Part shown: piece after piece, positions 1 through 10,130 of the stretch
How positions within the stretch are numbered: position 1 is the stretch's first letter
How the letters are laid out: the number at the start of each line of letters is the position of its first letter
Origin: Gemmataceae bacterium
Lineage (GTDB): Bacteria > Planctomycetota > Planctomycetia > Gemmatales > Gemmataceae
Assembly: GCA_022842245.1 (NCBI GenBank)
Contig: JALHPZ010000008.1
Coordinates: 1 to 64,000, forward strand
DNA length: 64,000 bases
Direction of reading: 5' to 3'
Notes under the pieces: generated by a model
What the model saw: only the letters and a program-made list of their open reading frames with translations
Told to the model about the DNA's origin: nothing
Databases searched by the model: none
Translations under genes and position numbers: made by a program

Positions 1-108
1 GTCGCGGACCTCCAGCAATACCTGGGCGTGGCGCTCGATGCCTTCTCACCCGCGGAGTGCGCCAACTACTTCCGTAGCTGTGGCTACCGAGCCGCTACGG
101 CAACCTGA
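1..108 (+). pseudogene. IS630-family transposase, C-terminal end only (cut by window edge)
   Basis: The first 35 codons of the window are open in frame 1 and end at a TGA at 106-108. The peptide ends with an S-P-A-E-C-A-N-Y-F-R-S-C-G-Y pattern, which is the usual C-terminal signature of IS630/Tc1-mariner-like DDE transposases (DDE_3 family) as I know them. Only this tail is in the window, so it cannot be said whether the gene is intact. An IS5-like element lies about 220 bp downstream, so this edge is a transposon-rich patch. The type is given as pseudogene only because the entry is partial. Confidence 0.7.
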
Positions 109-329
109 GAACCGCTCTAAGGTGTATGGTCTTTGCTCCGGCCGCACCAGCGATCCCGGATTGGCTAACCCGTATTTGTTGACCTGTCGATCGCTTCGAT
201 GGCGGGGCGATATCTGTGCGGGGTTTTGCTCAGGTTTTCCGGGATTCGGGCCACGGGCCGCATCCGTTGAGAATGCCATAAGCGGTAGCGGGGCCATCGG
301 TCGAGTTGGTTCGGCAGTATGAGATTGCT
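109..329. other. Intergenic stretch between IS630 tail and IS5-like element
   Basis: This 221-bp stretch lies between the transposase stop and the left inverted repeat of the next element. Overlapping small open frames exist on both strands, but none has a recognisable domain or a convincing ribosome binding site. It probably contains the right end of the IS630 element, which I could not delimit because the left end is outside the window. Confidence 0.5.
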
Positions 330-347
330 TTGCTGTGTTGAAGACAT
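330..347 (+). repeat. Left terminal inverted repeat of the IS5-like element
   Basis: TTGCTGTGTTGAAGACAT is the exact reverse complement of 1240-1257. Identity stops immediately outside both copies, which sets the element boundary. Confidence 0.85.
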
Positions 348-384
348 TTAGCTCGGCGGGCCGGGCTTCGGTTACACCAGGGCG

Positions 385-1233
385 ATGAAGTCATCCGAAC
401 GGAATCGGCTGGTGGTGGTGGCGGAACTCGCCCTGGCCGTGGCGGCGGACGAGCTGCCGGCGTACTCGTGCCCGAAGAGCCCGCGGCGGTTCACCCAGCC
501 ACAACTGCTCGCCTGCCTGATCCTGCGGGCGTACCTGAAGCAGACGTACCGCGGCATCACCGACCTGCTGGCGGCGTCCGACGACCTGCGACGGGCGGTC
601 GGCCTGGGACGGGTGCCCGACTTCTCGACCCTGCAACGGTTCGCCGACCGGGCCGTCACCCCCGACCTCATCGATCGGGTGTTGGGACGGGTGGTCGAGC
701 GGGTCGGGCCGGTGATCGAGGACGTGGCGATGGACGCCACCGGGATGGAGCCGTCGAACGCCAGCGCCTACTACACGGCCCGCCGGGGCACCCGGCACAA
801 GGGGTACGTGAAGCTGTCGCTGGTGGTCATCTGCGGGTGCCTGCTGCCGCTCGGCCTGGTCGTCAGCCGCGGCCCGCGGCACGACACCAGCGAGGCGGCC
901 GACCTCCTCGACAAGGCGAGTGACAAGGCACGGCCGAAGCGACTGTTCGCCGACAAGGGGTACGACGCCGAGCGAGTGCATGAGTTCTGCTACCGGGTGT
1001 GGAAGGTGCGGAGCTACATCCCGGCGGTGGTGAAGCGGAAGGACGGCGGCATCGGCGGCCACTTCCGATCGCGGATGGGGACGGTCCCCAAGGCCTACGG
1101 GAAGCGGTGGCACGCCGAATCCTTCATGAGCGGACTGAAGCGGACCACCGGGTCGGCTCTGACCAGCCGGAAGGACAACACCCTGGACGCCGAGGCGGCC
1201 CTCCGCGTGCTCGCCTACAGCGTCCGCCGCTGA
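385..1233 (+). CDS. IS5/IS4-family DDE transposase
   Basis: A 282-residue transposase that would catalyse cut-and-paste movement of the surrounding element. A plausible DDE triad is visible: D117 in the AMDATGM segment, D190 in LFADKGYD, and E245 in RWHAESFMSG, the last followed by K/R residues as in the Y-(2)-R-(3)-E-(6)-K signature region of this family. The N-terminal half (about residues 35-95) is helical and includes the F-S-T-L-Q-R-F segment typical of the DUF772-like N-terminal domain. The frame is intact with no internal stop, so the element may still be active. The ATG at 385 lies 38 bp inside the left inverted repeat, and the stop lies 7 bp before the right repeat. Confidence 0.88.
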   Translation: MKSSERNRLVVVAELALAVAADELPAYSCPKSPRRFTQPQLLACLILRAYLKQTYRGITDLLAASDDLRRAVGLGRVPDFSTLQRFADRAVTPDLIDRVLGRVVERVGPVIEDVAMDATGMEPSNASAYYTARRGTRHKGYVKLSLVVICGCLLPLGLVVSRGPRHDTSEAADLLDKASDKARPKRLFADKGYDAERVHEFCYRVWKVRSYIPAVVKRKDGGIGGHFRSRMGTVPKAYGKRWHAESFMSGLKRTTGSALTSRKDNTLDAEAALRVLAYSVRR

Positions 1234-1239
1234 TCCCGG

Positions 1240-1257
1240 ATGTCTTCAACACAGCAA
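1240..1257 (-). repeat. Right terminal inverted repeat of the IS5-like element
   Basis: Exact reverse complement of the left repeat at 330-347, lying just after the transposase stop codon. Confidence 0.85.
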
Positions 1258-1444
1258 GCCGGAGTTATTGGCCAGGTCAATTCGCGTGAAACGATACGCC
1301 GGACCTCCCGAGGACCAACAACGACCTGGAACGACCTGGAGCAAGCTTTCGGCAGCCATCGGTGTCACGAACTTCGCATCAGTGGTCGCAAGGGGACCAG
1401 TCCGTTGTGGGTGTTGCGTGGCTCGGTGAAGTTGCTTGCGGGAC

Positions 1445-1465
1445 TACTGCCAATATACTGCCAAT
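1445..1465 (+). repeat. Two direct copies of TACTGCCAAT at 11-nt spacing
   Basis: TACTGCCAAT occurs at 1445-1454 and again at 1456-1465. Helical-turn-spaced short direct repeats about 100 bp from an attachment core are typical arm-type binding sites of tyrosine recombinases. Here they lie 103 bp before the tRNA-His fragment. The role is inference; the repeat itself is directly visible. Confidence 0.4.
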
Positions 1466-1567
1466 GGCCCGGATATTGGCGGACAGGGGCGAACGGGCGA
1501 ATAGCGAAAATGCTGAAAAACAAGGCGAAACGGACAACCGCGGACACCGGCGGAAGGGGCCGAACGC

Positions 1568-1611
1568 ATTGTGGATCTGGAAGTCGCGGATTCAAGTCCC
1601 GTCAGTTACCC
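1568..1611 (+). other. Fragment matching the 3' half of tRNA-His(GTG); probable att scar
   Basis: The 44 nt beginning ATTGTG and ending GTTACCC align without gaps to the anticodon-to-acceptor half of a bacterial tRNA-His. They contain GTG in the anticodon position, a TTCAAGT T-loop, CCCGT as the 3' side of the T stem, and a C at the discriminator position. The 5' half (acceptor, D arm, 5' side of the anticodon stem) is absent: the preceding 34 nt do not pair with it. The T-stem pair next to the loop is A-C instead of G-C, so it has also begun to decay. A tRNA 3' half alone is the expected product of tRNA-targeted integration (attR). Confidence 0.6.
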
Positions 1612-1673
1612 TGTCCCTACTTGCCGGCAACTTACGATTCATTGGATCGCGATTTTCAATATCCGGAAATGCG

Positions 1674-2111
1674 ATGATCGTTGCCGATTTGACCGATCAA
1701 GTCTTCTCCCGCTCCGATCAGTTGCTCTGGCTCTGGAATTTCTACGTGGCGATCGTGGTGGTCGCCTTGGCGGCCGCGGCTTGGGTTCCTGCGGTCCGCG
1801 CCGATCGTCGGGCGAGAATCGTATTGATGGTCTTTTTCGCGTTCCTCGCTTATGCAAACCTGGAGTCGATGCGCTGGGTCTTGAAGCAATGGCATACGCT
1901 CGTCGAGTCGAATCGTTCCGCCATCGTTTCAGGGCCTCTTGACTCCGTGCGGGAAGCACCTCATCCGCTATGGGTCTTTCCGTTCCACCTCATTCTGGAT
2001 TTTTCGGTTCTCATCGTGATTTGGCGACTGGCCCGTTCTGCGGAGCCACCCGTTAGCGCTTCCGCTTCGAGTACTGGTCGAACAGCCGTCCCTCCTGATC
2101 GAACGCCTTGA
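1674..2111 (+). CDS. Small multi-pass membrane protein of unknown function
   Basis: A 145-residue protein starting at the ATG at 1674. Three hydrophobic segments are visible: about residues 17-40 (WLWNFYVAIVVVALAAAAWV), 47-66 (RIVLMVFFAFLAYANLES) and 99-121 (LWVFPFHLILDFSVLIVIW). No known family is recognised. The last 59 bp overlap the 3' end of the convergent phosphoesterase gene. The C-terminal tail there (Ser/Ala/Pro-rich) is low-complexity, so the natural protein may once have ended differently. An upstream extension of the frame to 1362 would run through the tRNA-His fragment and is unlikely to be coding. Confidence 0.55.
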   Translation: MIVADLTDQVFSRSDQLLWLWNFYVAIVVVALAAAAWVPAVRADRRARIVLMVFFAFLAYANLESMRWVLKQWHTLVESNRSAIVSGPLDSVREAPHPLWVFPFHLILDFSVLIVIWRLARSAEPPVSASASSTGRTAVPPDRTP

Positions 2112-3288
2112 AGTTCAACGTCCCGCCTTGCACGGACAGGTAGCAGTAGTGGTAGTCGACGCGGCACTCGGCCTTGAACCAGGTCGGTGTCGGGCCGAAG
2201 TCTTCGAGCCTCCCGCCGCCTCCGCCGCTCGTGATGTGCGTCACGCCGCGCTCGGCGTCCACCTTGCCGCCGCGCACGGGCCAGCTGCGCTCGTACAGGT
2301 GGATATGGCCGTTGAAGACCAGGTCGACGTCGTGCTTCTCGTAGAGCTTGCCCAGTGCGGTGAGGCGGAGGTCGCCATTCGTGGATTTGGCCTTGGACGT
2401 GTTGCCGTAGTCGTCGGCGTCGGAGGAGTAGACCGGATGGTGGTGGAAGACGATCTTCCAGGCCGCCTTCGAGTTCGCTAGCGCCTTGTCGAGCCAGTCG
2501 TACTGCTCGCCGCCGGGTTGGATGCTAATTGACCGCAGGGTATTGGTATCGAGGCTGAAGAATTCGGCGTTTCCATAGCGGAAGGAATAGTAGTACTCCG
2601 GCTTTGGCAGCGCGAAGTACTTGTAGTAGTTCGCGTGGTTCTTCTCATGGTTGCCGATGCAAGGGTAGAGCGGCACGCGGGAGAAGAGCTTGTTCCCGGC
2701 CGCGAAGAGATCGCCAACCCACTGGGCCTTGTTGGCACCGTCGTCCACGACGTCGCCGCAGTGGATAGCGAAGTGCGGCCGGCGCTCCCACATCAGCTTG
2801 GCGATCTTCGCCGTGACGGCCGGGTTCCGTTGCGTGTCGCCGATAACGGCGAAACTCCACGCGTCGTCCTCGCCGACGGCCGTTTGGAACGTGAGAATTT
2901 CCCCGGCGATTTTCGCCCCGTCCGCCGTCGTGCAGGTGACGCGGTAGAAGTAGTTCGTGCCCGGTTCGAGCTTTTCGAGTTTCAGTTCGTGCATCGTGTC
3001 TGGCTTGTCGGTCGCCACGGACTTCGCCATCGGCGTGAGCGTGTCGTACTCGACGACGCAAGTCGCCGGCTGCGCCGTCTCGGCCATCACGACGATTGAA
3101 TCGCGAGTGGCGAATTGCAGGTATGGTGCGACGACGAACCCCGCCGTCGGGATCGGCTTCAAGTCCGGTTTCGCTTCGGCCTTCGGTTCACCTTGCGGAG
3201 CTGCTGAAGTCGGAGACCAGAGCGCAACACCTGCCACGAGGACAACGCTGCAGAAGGCGAACAATATCCTGAGTTGTCGTTCGTTCAC
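2053..3288 (-). CDS. Exported calcineurin-like metallophosphoesterase with purple-acid-phosphatase-type N-domain
   Basis: A 411-residue protein from a GTG at 3288, chosen because a signal-peptide-like segment ([20 protein letters not shown]) follows directly. A longer ATG start at 3396 would add 36 unrelated residues. After a Lys/Pro-rich linker comes a fibronectin-III-like domain, then a catalytic domain with the dinuclear-metal motifs in order: [27 protein letters not shown] and NGHIHLYER. This layout matches purple acid phosphatase-like metallophosphoesterases, which hydrolyse phosphomonoesters or diesters outside the cytoplasm. The first motif reads GDT rather than GDxH, a change seen in many PAP relatives. 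It diverges from nadA and converges with the small membrane protein gene. The substrate cannot be told from sequence. Confidence 0.82.
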   Translation of the reverse strand: MNERQLRILFAFCSVVLVAGVALWSPTSAAPQGEPKAEAKPDLKPIPTAGFVVAPYLQFATRDSIVVMAETAQPATCVVEYDTLTPMAKSVATDKPDTMHELKLEKLEPGTNYFYRVTCTTADGAKIAGEILTFQTAVGEDDAWSFAVIGDTQRNPAVTAKIAKLMWERRPHFAIHCGDVVDDGANKAQWVGDLFAAGNKLFSRVPLYPCIGNHEKNHANYYKYFALPKPEYYYSFRYGNAEFFSLDTNTLRSISIQPGGEQYDWLDKALANSKAAWKIVFHHHPVYSSDADDYGNTSKAKSTNGDLRLTALGKLYEKHDVDLVFNGHIHLYERSWPVRGGKVDAERGVTHITSGGGGGRLEDFGPTPTWFKAECRVDYHYCYLSVQGGTLNFKAFDQEGRLFDQYSKRKR

Positions 3289-3407
3289 GATCCACCGCTG
3301 ATTTCGTACGATCTTTCGGGATCCGACCGCTGCCGCCGTGTATGATATTCGAAACAACCCGAACCGTGGGTTCACCCTCCGCCACGCGAAAAACAAGGGA
3401 GTCCGCC

Positions 3408-4379
3408 ATGCCGGCCGTCCTCGACGACATTTCCACCGAAATCCTCAACCTCAAGAAGAAGATCGGTGCCACGATCCTCGCCCACTATTACCAGGAGGGC
3501 GAGATCCAGGAACTCGCCGACATCACCGGCGACAGCCTCAAGCTCGCCCGCGAGGCCACGAAGGTGGATACGCCCGTCATCGTCTTCTGCGGCGTGCTCT
3601 TCATGGCCGAGACGGCCAAGATGCTGAACCCGACAAAGAAGGTGCTGCTGCCCGACTTGAAGGCCGGGTGCAGCCTCGTCGATTCGTGCCCGCCGGACAA
3701 GCTGCACCGCTATCAGGAGATGCTCCGCGAGAACGGCCGGAAGTTCCAGACCGTCACTTACATCAACTCGAGCGCCGCCGTGAAGGCCCTCTCCGATTGG
3801 GTCGTCACCTCCGGTAATGCCGAGGAAGTCGTCCGCAAGATCCCCGCCGAGTACGAGATCCTCTTCGTGCCCGACAAACACCTCGGCCGCTATCTCTCCG
3901 AAGTGACTGGCCGACAAATGATCCTCTGGGACGGCTCGTGCATGGTCCACGAAATCTTCAGCGTCCACGATCTCGTCCGCATGAAGAAGCTCCACCCCGG
4001 TGCGCAGGTGATCGCGCACCCCGAGTGCCCGAAGAACATCCTCGAACACGCCGAGTTCATCGGCGGCACCGAAGCGATGATCAAGCACGTCGGCAGCTTC
4101 AAGGACCCGGTCGAGTTCATCGTCGCAACCGAGCCGAACATGATGTGGCAGCTCGAGAGCCGCTTCAAGCAGCACAAGTACCTCCCGGTGCCGGGCATCA
4201 CCTGCGCCTGCAATAAGTGCCCGCACATGGCGCTGAATACGCTCGAGAAGATCCGCGACTGCATGAAGACCGGCCAGCCGGAGATCCTGTGGCAGCCGGA
4301 ATTCGACAAGGCGAAAGAAGTGCTTGCAAAGAGCCTGCTGAACCCGCCCGCAACGAAGCCACACCCCCAGGGGGACTGA
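3408..4379 (+). CDS. nadA: Quinolinate synthase A
   Basis: A 323-residue NadA, which condenses iminoaspartate with dihydroxyacetone phosphate to quinolinate in de novo NAD synthesis. The three conserved [4Fe-4S] cysteines are present: C88 in [10 protein letters not shown]207 in HPECPKN and C271 in CNKCPHM, followed by the N-T-L-E motif. The length is normal for the family. The ATG at 3408 was chosen over upstream in-frame codons because an AAGGGAG ribosome binding site lies 6-12 nt before it (3395-3401) and the family N-terminus starts here. A TATGAT hexamer at 3341-3346 could be part of its promoter, although no good -35 is visible. No nadB or nadC is nearby. Confidence 0.95.
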   Translation: MPAVLDDISTEILNLKKKIGATILAHYYQEGEIQELADITGDSLKLAREATKVDTPVIVFCGVLFMAETAKMLNPTKKVLLPDLKAGCSLVDSCPPDKLHRYQEMLRENGRKFQTVTYINSSAAVKALSDWVVTSGNAEEVVRKIPAEYEILFVPDKHLGRYLSEVTGRQMILWDGSCMVHEIFSVHDLVRMKKLHPGAQVIAHPECPKNILEHAEFIGGTEAMIKHVGSFKDPVEFIVATEPNMMWQLESRFKQHKYLPVPGITCACNKCPHMALNTLEKIRDCMKTGQPEILWQPEFDKAKEVLAKSLLNPPATKPHPQGD

Positions 4380-4446
4380 TTCTCCTGCAACTTGGCATAT
4401 CTATTTTCCTACCGCTCAATCCTCCCGCCGCCGAGGACCACCTCCG

Positions 4447-5679
4447 ATGCACCGCGCCCTTATCGTCCTTCTCTTCGCGTCCACCGCATCCGCTGCCGAT
4501 TGGCCTGAGTTCCGCGGCCCCAACGGCACCGGACTCTACAACGGCCCGAAACTCGTCACGGAATTCGGACCCGCCAAAAATCTCGCCTGGTCTACGCCGA
4601 TCCCTGGTAAGGGCTGGTCGTCCCCCATCGTCGTGAAGGGAAAGATCTACCTGACGACCGCCGTGCCGACCGACGGCGGCCAATCCCTCCGTGCTCTCGC
4701 CATCGATGCCAAAACCGGAGCGATCGACTGGAACAAGGAACTCGCCGCCGTCGACGCTGCCACCGCCGGACGACAGCATGGCAAAAACACCTACGCCAGC
4801 GCCACGCCTGTCAGTGACGGCGAACGCCTCTTCGTCCACTTCGGCCACATGGGCACCGCCTGCTACGACTTCGCCGGCAATCTTGTCTGGAAACGCACCG
4901 ACTACAAATACGCCCCCGTCCACGGCACCGGCGGATCCCCCATTCTTGTTGGCGACACCTTGGTCTTCAGCGTCGACGGTGCCGACAAGCAATTCGTCTG
5001 TGCCCTCGACAAGAAGACCGGCGACGAGAAATGGAAGACCGACCGACAGTCGAAGGCCTCGAAACGATTTTCCTTCACAACCCCACAGGTGATCCGCTCC
5101 AGCGGCCGCGACGTCATTGTTAGTACAGCCAGCGATTTTGTCGCTGGCTACGACCCCGCCTCCGGTGCCGAAATCTGGCGCGCCAAATACCCCGCCGGCG
5201 GCTACTCCCTGATCGCCCGCCCCGTCGTCGTCGCCGGCAAACTCATCGTCCAGACCGGTTACGATACCGCCCACCTCTTCGCCCTCGATCCGTCCGGCAG
5301 CGGCGATATCTCCGACAAGATCTCTTGGGATTCCAAGAAGGGCGCCCCGCACACCCCCTCGCCCATCGGCTTCGGCGACGAGGTCTACACCGTCACCGAC
5401 GCCGGTTTCCTCACCTGCTTCGACGCAAAGGCCGGCACGATTCACTGGTCCGAACGCCTCGCGGGCAAAGGCTATTCCTGCTCGCCGATCATTGCCAACG
5501 GCCTTCTTTACATCGCCAGCGAGGACGGCGTTTGTTCCGTCGTAGAGGCCTCGAAAACCGGCTTCAAACTCATCGCCAAGTCGGAGTTGAAGGAAAAGAC
5601 GTTCGCGACCTTTGCCCCGTTCGACGGTGCCCTGTTTATCAGGACGGAATCGAAGCTGTACCGATTTGAGGGGAAATGA
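4447..5679 (+). CDS. Exported PQQ-binding-like beta-propeller protein
   Basis: A 410-residue protein with an N-terminal signal peptide (MHRALIVLLFASTASA, cleavage likely near residue 16-17) followed by the DWPEFRGPNGTG opening typical of planctomycete PQQ-like proteins. Several repeats of the form 'ALDAKTG-x-W' (AIDAKTGAIDWNKE, ALDKKTGDEKW, DPASGAEIWRAKY, CFDAKAGTIHWSER) mark the blades of a beta-propeller. No catalytic residues of a true quinoprotein dehydrogenase are evident, so a structural or binding role outside the cytoplasm is more likely than an enzyme. It starts 67 bp after nadA on the same strand. Confidence 0.82.
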   Translation: MHRALIVLLFASTASAADWPEFRGPNGTGLYNGPKLVTEFGPAKNLAWSTPIPGKGWSSPIVVKGKIYLTTAVPTDGGQSLRALAIDAKTGAIDWNKELAAVDAATAGRQHGKNTYASATPVSDGERLFVHFGHMGTACYDFAGNLVWKRTDYKYAPVHGTGGSPILVGDTLVFSVDGADKQFVCALDKKTGDEKWKTDRQSKASKRFSFTTPQVIRSSGRDVIVSTASDFVAGYDPASGAEIWRAKYPAGGYSLIARPVVVAGKLIVQTGYDTAHLFALDPSGSGDISDKISWDSKKGAPHTPSPIGFGDEVYTVTDAGFLTCFDAKAGTIHWSERLAGKGYSCSPIIANGLLYIASEDGVCSVVEASKTGFKLIAKSELKEKTFATFAPFDGALFIRTESKLYRFEGK

Positions 5680-5753
5680 GTTCGCGCGAACCTCGTTCGG
5701 CGAAAAAGAGTCTTGCCGAAGGTGGGATCGGGAAGTATCAAAAAGAGTCCTGA

Positions 5754-6493
<740 letters not shown>

Positions 6494-6530
6494 CGGATCG
6501 GATGTGCGAGCCGTCGGTCGAATTCTCCCA

Positions 6531-6558
6531 CCATGCCCATTAAGCCATGCCCATTAAG
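6531..6558. repeat. Tandem duplication of a 14-bp unit
   Basis: CCATGCCCATTAAG occurs twice head to tail (6531-6544 and 6545-6558). The second copy contains the TAA stop (complement strand) of the HlyD-type gene. It sits at the junction between the integrase remnant and the transporter operon, so it may be a small repair or excision scar. Confidence 0.6.
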
Positions 6559-7750
6559 GCCGCGTGACCACCCGCACACCGTCCTTCAACCGGTCACTCG
6601 GATGGAGGACGACGGTGTTGCCTTCGATTAGCCCACTCGTCACTTCCGTTTCCAACCCGTTCGTGCGACCGACGCTTACCTCGATCAGCTTTGCCCGCCC
6701 GTCCCGCACGGCGAAGCACGCCCAGCTCGTGCCTGTGCGGAAGAGTGCCCCGGCCGGCACCTTCACCGCCTCGCTCTCCGAGATGACGATGCGGGCCTCG
6801 ACCCGGTAGGCGTCGCCCAGTGGCTTCCGCTTCTCCAGCGGATCGGTGAAGTCGGCGATTACGTTCACCCGCTGCTCTTCCACCCCGAGCGCCGACACCT
6901 TCAGGAACCCGGCCGGTTCGACCACCCGCACCCGTCCGGCGAGCGCCTCCGGCCCACCCCAGTGGTCGACGATCACCCGCGCCCCCGGTTTCATCTTCAC
7001 GGCGTCGGTGGAGAGGACGTCGATTTCCATCTCCAGGTCCCGCGGGTCGCCGAGTTCAAGCAGCCTGGTTCCGCCGATCACCACGGCCTCGCTTTCCTGG
7101 AACACCCGAAGCACCAGTCCGCCAATCGGCGCACGAATGTCCAGACGATCGGCCTCCGTGTCCGCGCTGAGGCGCGGCTGGGTGCGGACGCGGGCCGCCT
7201 TCGCCTGTTCGTGCTCGAACTCGGCGACCCGCACGGCGAACTCAGCCGCCCGCACCTCGTCGGCTGCTACCCGCTCCTTCGCTTCGGCCGTCTCCCGTTC
7301 GTCCACCGAGACCGACGGCCCCAACCCCTTCACCCGCTCCCACTGCTTACGGGCCAGGTCGTGAGCCGTCTTCGCCCGCTTCAGCCCGGCGTCGGCCAGC
7401 TGTCGCGCGGCGTCGGTCGCCTTCACACGGGCGTCGATCTCGGCCCTCGCGCGGGCGTCTAGGAGGCTGGGGTCGCTCGGCTCGATGATGGCGACGACCG
7501 ACTGTCCCGCCGTCACCTCGTCGCCGGGGCGGTGGCGGATACGGAGGAGTTGGCCGGCAAGCGGGGCGGAGACGACGTACCGCTCGCGAATCCGGGTTTT
7601 GCCCTCCGCGCTCACTGTCACCACGAGCGGGCCGCGGGATACGGCGGCCGTGTCCACCTCTACCGGCACCGGGCGAAAGGCGTAGACGAGCAGGCCGACC
7701 ACTACCACGGCGGCCACGATCCAGCCCCAGTTGCGAACGATCGCACGCAC
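6554..7750 (-). CDS. HlyD/MacA-type membrane-fusion (periplasmic adaptor) protein
   Basis: A 398-residue adaptor. The GTG at 7750 is preferred to the ATG at 7795 because it lies 4 nt after the permease stop with a GGGAG ribosome binding site, and because the single N-terminal transmembrane helix (WGWIVAAVVVVGLLVYAF) then falls at residues 8-25. The order is the usual one: a first lipoyl half (residues about 45-85, with APLAGQLLRIRHRPGDEVTAGQ), a coiled-coil hairpin of about 100 residues rich in Arg/Ala/Glu, a second lipoyl half (IRAPIGGLVLRVFQESEAVV) and beta-barrel domains. It is the last gene of the minus-strand operon and would link the FtsX-type exporter to the cell envelope. No outer-membrane partner is in this operon. 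Confidence 0.85.
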   Translation of the reverse strand: MRAIVRNWGWIVAAVVVVGLLVYAFRPVPVEVDTAAVSRGPLVVTVSAEGKTRIRERYVVSAPLAGQLLRIRHRPGDEVTAGQSVVAIIEPSDPSLLDARARAEIDARVKATDAARQLADAGLKRAKTAHDLARKQWERVKGLGPSVSVDERETAEAKERVAADEVRAAEFAVRVAEFEHEQAKAARVRTQPRLSADTEADRLDIRAPIGGLVLRVFQESEAVVIGGTRLLELGDPRDLEMEIDVLSTDAVKMKPGARVIVDHWGGPEALAGRVRVVEPAGFLKVSALGVEEQRVNVIADFTDPLEKRKPLGDAYRVEARIVISESEAVKVPAGALFRTGTSWACFAVRDGRAKLIEVSVGRTNGLETEVTSGLIEGNTVVLHPSDRLKDGVRVVTRP

Positions 7751-7754
7751 GGTT

Positions 7755-10130
7755 TCACTCCCGGCTTTTGAGGGCGGCCACCATATCCAGTTCACCCAAC
7801 CGTCGGCCGACCACCAACCCGGACACCACCCCGGCGACCAGGGTGATACTGGCGGCGAACCCGAAGGTCCAGTCGGAGACGACCAGCGGCAGGCGGAACA
7901 ATTCCGTATCGTACACCGCTTTGATCAAAGCGAACGCCAGCCCATACCCGCACAGCAGACCGAGCGGGATAGCGGTGAGGGTGAGCAGAGCCAGTTCGCC
8001 GAGTAGAATCTGCGCGATCTCCCCGCGCGTGAACCCGAGCACGCGGAGTGTGGCCAGCTCACGTCTCCGTTCGGCGAGGGCGATGCGGGCCGAGTTGTAT
8101 ACCACCCCGAACGCGATCACGCCGGCAAAGATCACATTGAACAGCCGCATCTTCAGGATGTTCTCGCCGATCGTTTTCTGGTAGCTGTCCACCACGTCCC
8201 GCTTGATGATGACGCCGCTGACGCGTGGGGTATTCTTCACGGCGGTGTACAACTCGGTGCGGCGGGCCGGGTCCGCGAGCAGGTGTGCGCCGGTCACCAC
8301 GTCCCCCTCCCGCATTAGCCGGTTGACGGCAGCGAGGTCCATGAATGCGGTTGTACCGGCAAAGTCGTCGACCAATCCGGCCACGACCGCCGACCGCACC
8401 GGGCGATCTTCCTCCATCACTTCTACCTCGAGGCTGTCGCCCGGTCGCACCTCCAGCAATTCGGCCAGCTTCTTTGAAAGGACCAGTCCATCCGGCGGCA
8501 CCGGCACCGGATTCGTGTGAATGTCCATCACCCGCACCAGCGAGGCGTCCGCACGCACGCCGATCAGGCCGACCCGCCGCGAGCGATGGGTCGACCGCAG
8601 TCGTACCGCCACGGCTCGCATCGGCTCGACGCGGACGACGCCCGGCAGGTGTTCGAGTTCGTAAAGGGCGGCGCGGGACGTCGGCTCGACGAACCCGACC
8701 GTCACGTCCTGCCGCTGGGCGACGCTGAACTGGGCGACCATGACGTGGTCGATGGCGTCCTTGCCAAAGGAACCGAGAATGACGACAGCCACGGCCAGGG
8801 CGATACCGATCGTGGTGAGGGCCGTCTTCAGCTTCTGTCGTTCGATGTGCCTCACCATCATTCGCATGGCCGGCGACAGGACACGGTGCAGACCAAGCCG
8901 CTCGACGAGGGTGCGGGAGTATGTGGCAGGTGGCTCCGGCTTCATCGCCTCCGCCGGGGGCAACGCGGCCGCCCGCCTCACCGCCGCGAACGTGCCGAGT
9001 ACCCCTGCGCCAACCGAGATGCCCGCCGCCAGCGCCACTACCTGCGGGTCGAGCTGGAAGTCGAACTCGGGGAAGCGGAAGAAGGCGGAGTACATCTCGG
9101 TCATCCCGCGGCCGAGCCACGATCCCGTCACGACGCCGACTGCCACGCCGGCCAGTACGATTGCGGCCACGAACTTCAGGTAGTGCAGCGTCACCTCCCA
9201 GCGTGTGTACCCGAACGCCTTAAGCGCCGCGATCTGCTCCCGCTGAGTCCCGACGGTGCGGCTGATGACCACGTTCAACAGGAACGCGGCCACCCCCAGG
9301 AAGATGCTCGGCACCACCAGGGCCATCCCCCTCAGTTCCTTCAGCTCGTTATCGAGGAACTCGTGGGACTGCTGATCCGCCCGGCCGTACGCTCCCAGCC
9401 CGCCGTAACGCTCGGTCAGGGCGTCCAGCCGGCGGATCACCTCCGGTTCGGATGCCTCGGGCGTGAGGGTCAACGTCAGGTCGTTGAATGCCCCCTTCAT
9501 ATCGAACACCCCGGCCAAGTCAGTATGCCCCATCCAGAACACGCCGAACCGCCGGTCGTCGGGCAGGATTTGCCCCGGCCCGAGCTGGTACACGTACTCT
9601 GGCGAAAGCGCCACGCCGACGACGCGGAGCGTCTGCTTGCGGCTATTCAGGATAGCGAACACGGTGTCGCCGGGTTCGAGGTGGTGGGCCTGGGCGAACC
9701 CCTCGCTGATGAGCACCTCGCCGCGGTTGCCGGCCTCGATGTATCGCCCCTTCCGCAGGAAGAGCCCGTTGAGCATCGGGGCTGGACGGTCGGGAATGGA
9801 GATGAGCCGGGCGGAAGCCGGTTCGACCATCCCCGGCACATCGAGAGTGGCCGGCATGACAATGCGGGTTTGCACTTGAGCCACGCCGGGGATGTCCGCC
9901 ACCCGCCCGGCGAGCGAGTCGGGCGCCCGCTTGAGGTGGGCAAAAACGTGGGCGAAACGATACCGATCGTAATAACCCTGCTGGGTGCGGCGAAGCGAAC
10001 CCAGCGTGTTCACCGCCATGACGAACGCGGCCACCCCGCACGCCAGCACCAGCGTAATGGCCGCCGCCTGCCCCCACTGGCCGCGGAGGTCGCGGAGCAA
10101 TTTGCGGTTCAGGGCGGACACGATCACCAC
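7755..10130 (-). CDS. ABC transporter permease with two FtsX domains
   Basis: A 791-residue permease of the FtsX/LolCE/MacB class. It has an N-terminal helix ([19 protein letters not shown]), a large periplasmic MacB-PCD-like domain, then a first FtsX domain (about residues 270-370, with [22 protein letters not shown]). A second helix near residue 440 and a second periplasmic domain follow, and a second FtsX domain reaches to the C-terminus, ending in [19 protein letters not shown]. This ten-helix tandem arrangement is known for exporters such as the YknZ/SalY-like and ABC-type lipoprotein or toxin-efflux permeases. The GTG start at 10130 overlaps the ATPase stop by 7 nt, suggesting translational coupling. 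The substrate is unknown. Confidence 0.87.
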   Translation of the reverse strand: MVIVSALNRKLLRDLRGQWGQAAAITLVLACGVAAFVMAVNTLGSLRRTQQGYYDRYRFAHVFAHLKRAPDSLAGRVADIPGVAQVQTRIVMPATLDVPGMVEPASARLISIPDRPAPMLNGLFLRKGRYIEAGNRGEVLISEGFAQAHHLEPGDTVFAILNSRKQTLRVVGVALSPEYVYQLGPGQILPDDRRFGVFWMGHTDLAGVFDMKGAFNDLTLTLTPEASEPEVIRRLDALTERYGGLGAYGRADQQSHEFLDNELKELRGMALVVPSIFLGVAAFLLNVVISRTVGTQREQIAALKAFGYTRWEVTLHYLKFVAAIVLAGVAVGVVTGSWLGRGMTEMYSAFFRFPEFDFQLDPQVVALAAGISVGAGVLGTFAAVRRAAALPPAEAMKPEPPATYSRTLVERLGLHRVLSPAMRMMVRHIERQKLKTALTTIGIALAVAVVILGSFGKDAIDHVMVAQFSVAQRQDVTVGFVEPTSRAALYELEHLPGVVRVEPMRAVAVRLRSTHRSRRVGLIGVRADASLVRVMDIHTNPVPVPPDGLVLSKKLAELLEVRPGDSLEVEVMEEDRPVRSAVVAGLVDDFAGTTAFMDLAAVNRLMREGDVVTGAHLLADPARRTELYTAVKNTPRVSGVIIKRDVVDSYQKTIGENILKMRLFNVIFAGVIAFGVVYNSARIALAERRRELATLRVLGFTRGEIAQILLGELALLTLTAIPLGLLCGYGLAFALIKAVYDTELFRLPLVVSDWTFGFAASITLVAGVVSGLVVGRRLGELDMVAALKSRE

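Larger units (their letters stand above)
330..1257 (+). mobile_element. IS5-like insertion sequence with perfect 18-bp inverted repeats
   Basis: A 928-bp element is bounded by perfect 18-bp terminal inverted repeats: TTGCTGTGTTGAAGACAT at 330-347 and its reverse complement at 1240-1257. It carries one transposase gene that fills almost the whole element. The right repeat begins 7 bp after the transposase stop. No clear target-site duplication is visible in the bases directly outside the repeats (GCT on the left, GCC on the right). Size, single ORF and repeat length fit the IS5/IS4 supergroup. Confidence 0.85.

Noticed and set aside
38..347. Several small open frames on both strands before the IS5-like element
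   Set aside because: They overlap each other, lack ribosome binding sites and domains, and the first 108 bp are already explained as the IS630 transposase tail in another frame.
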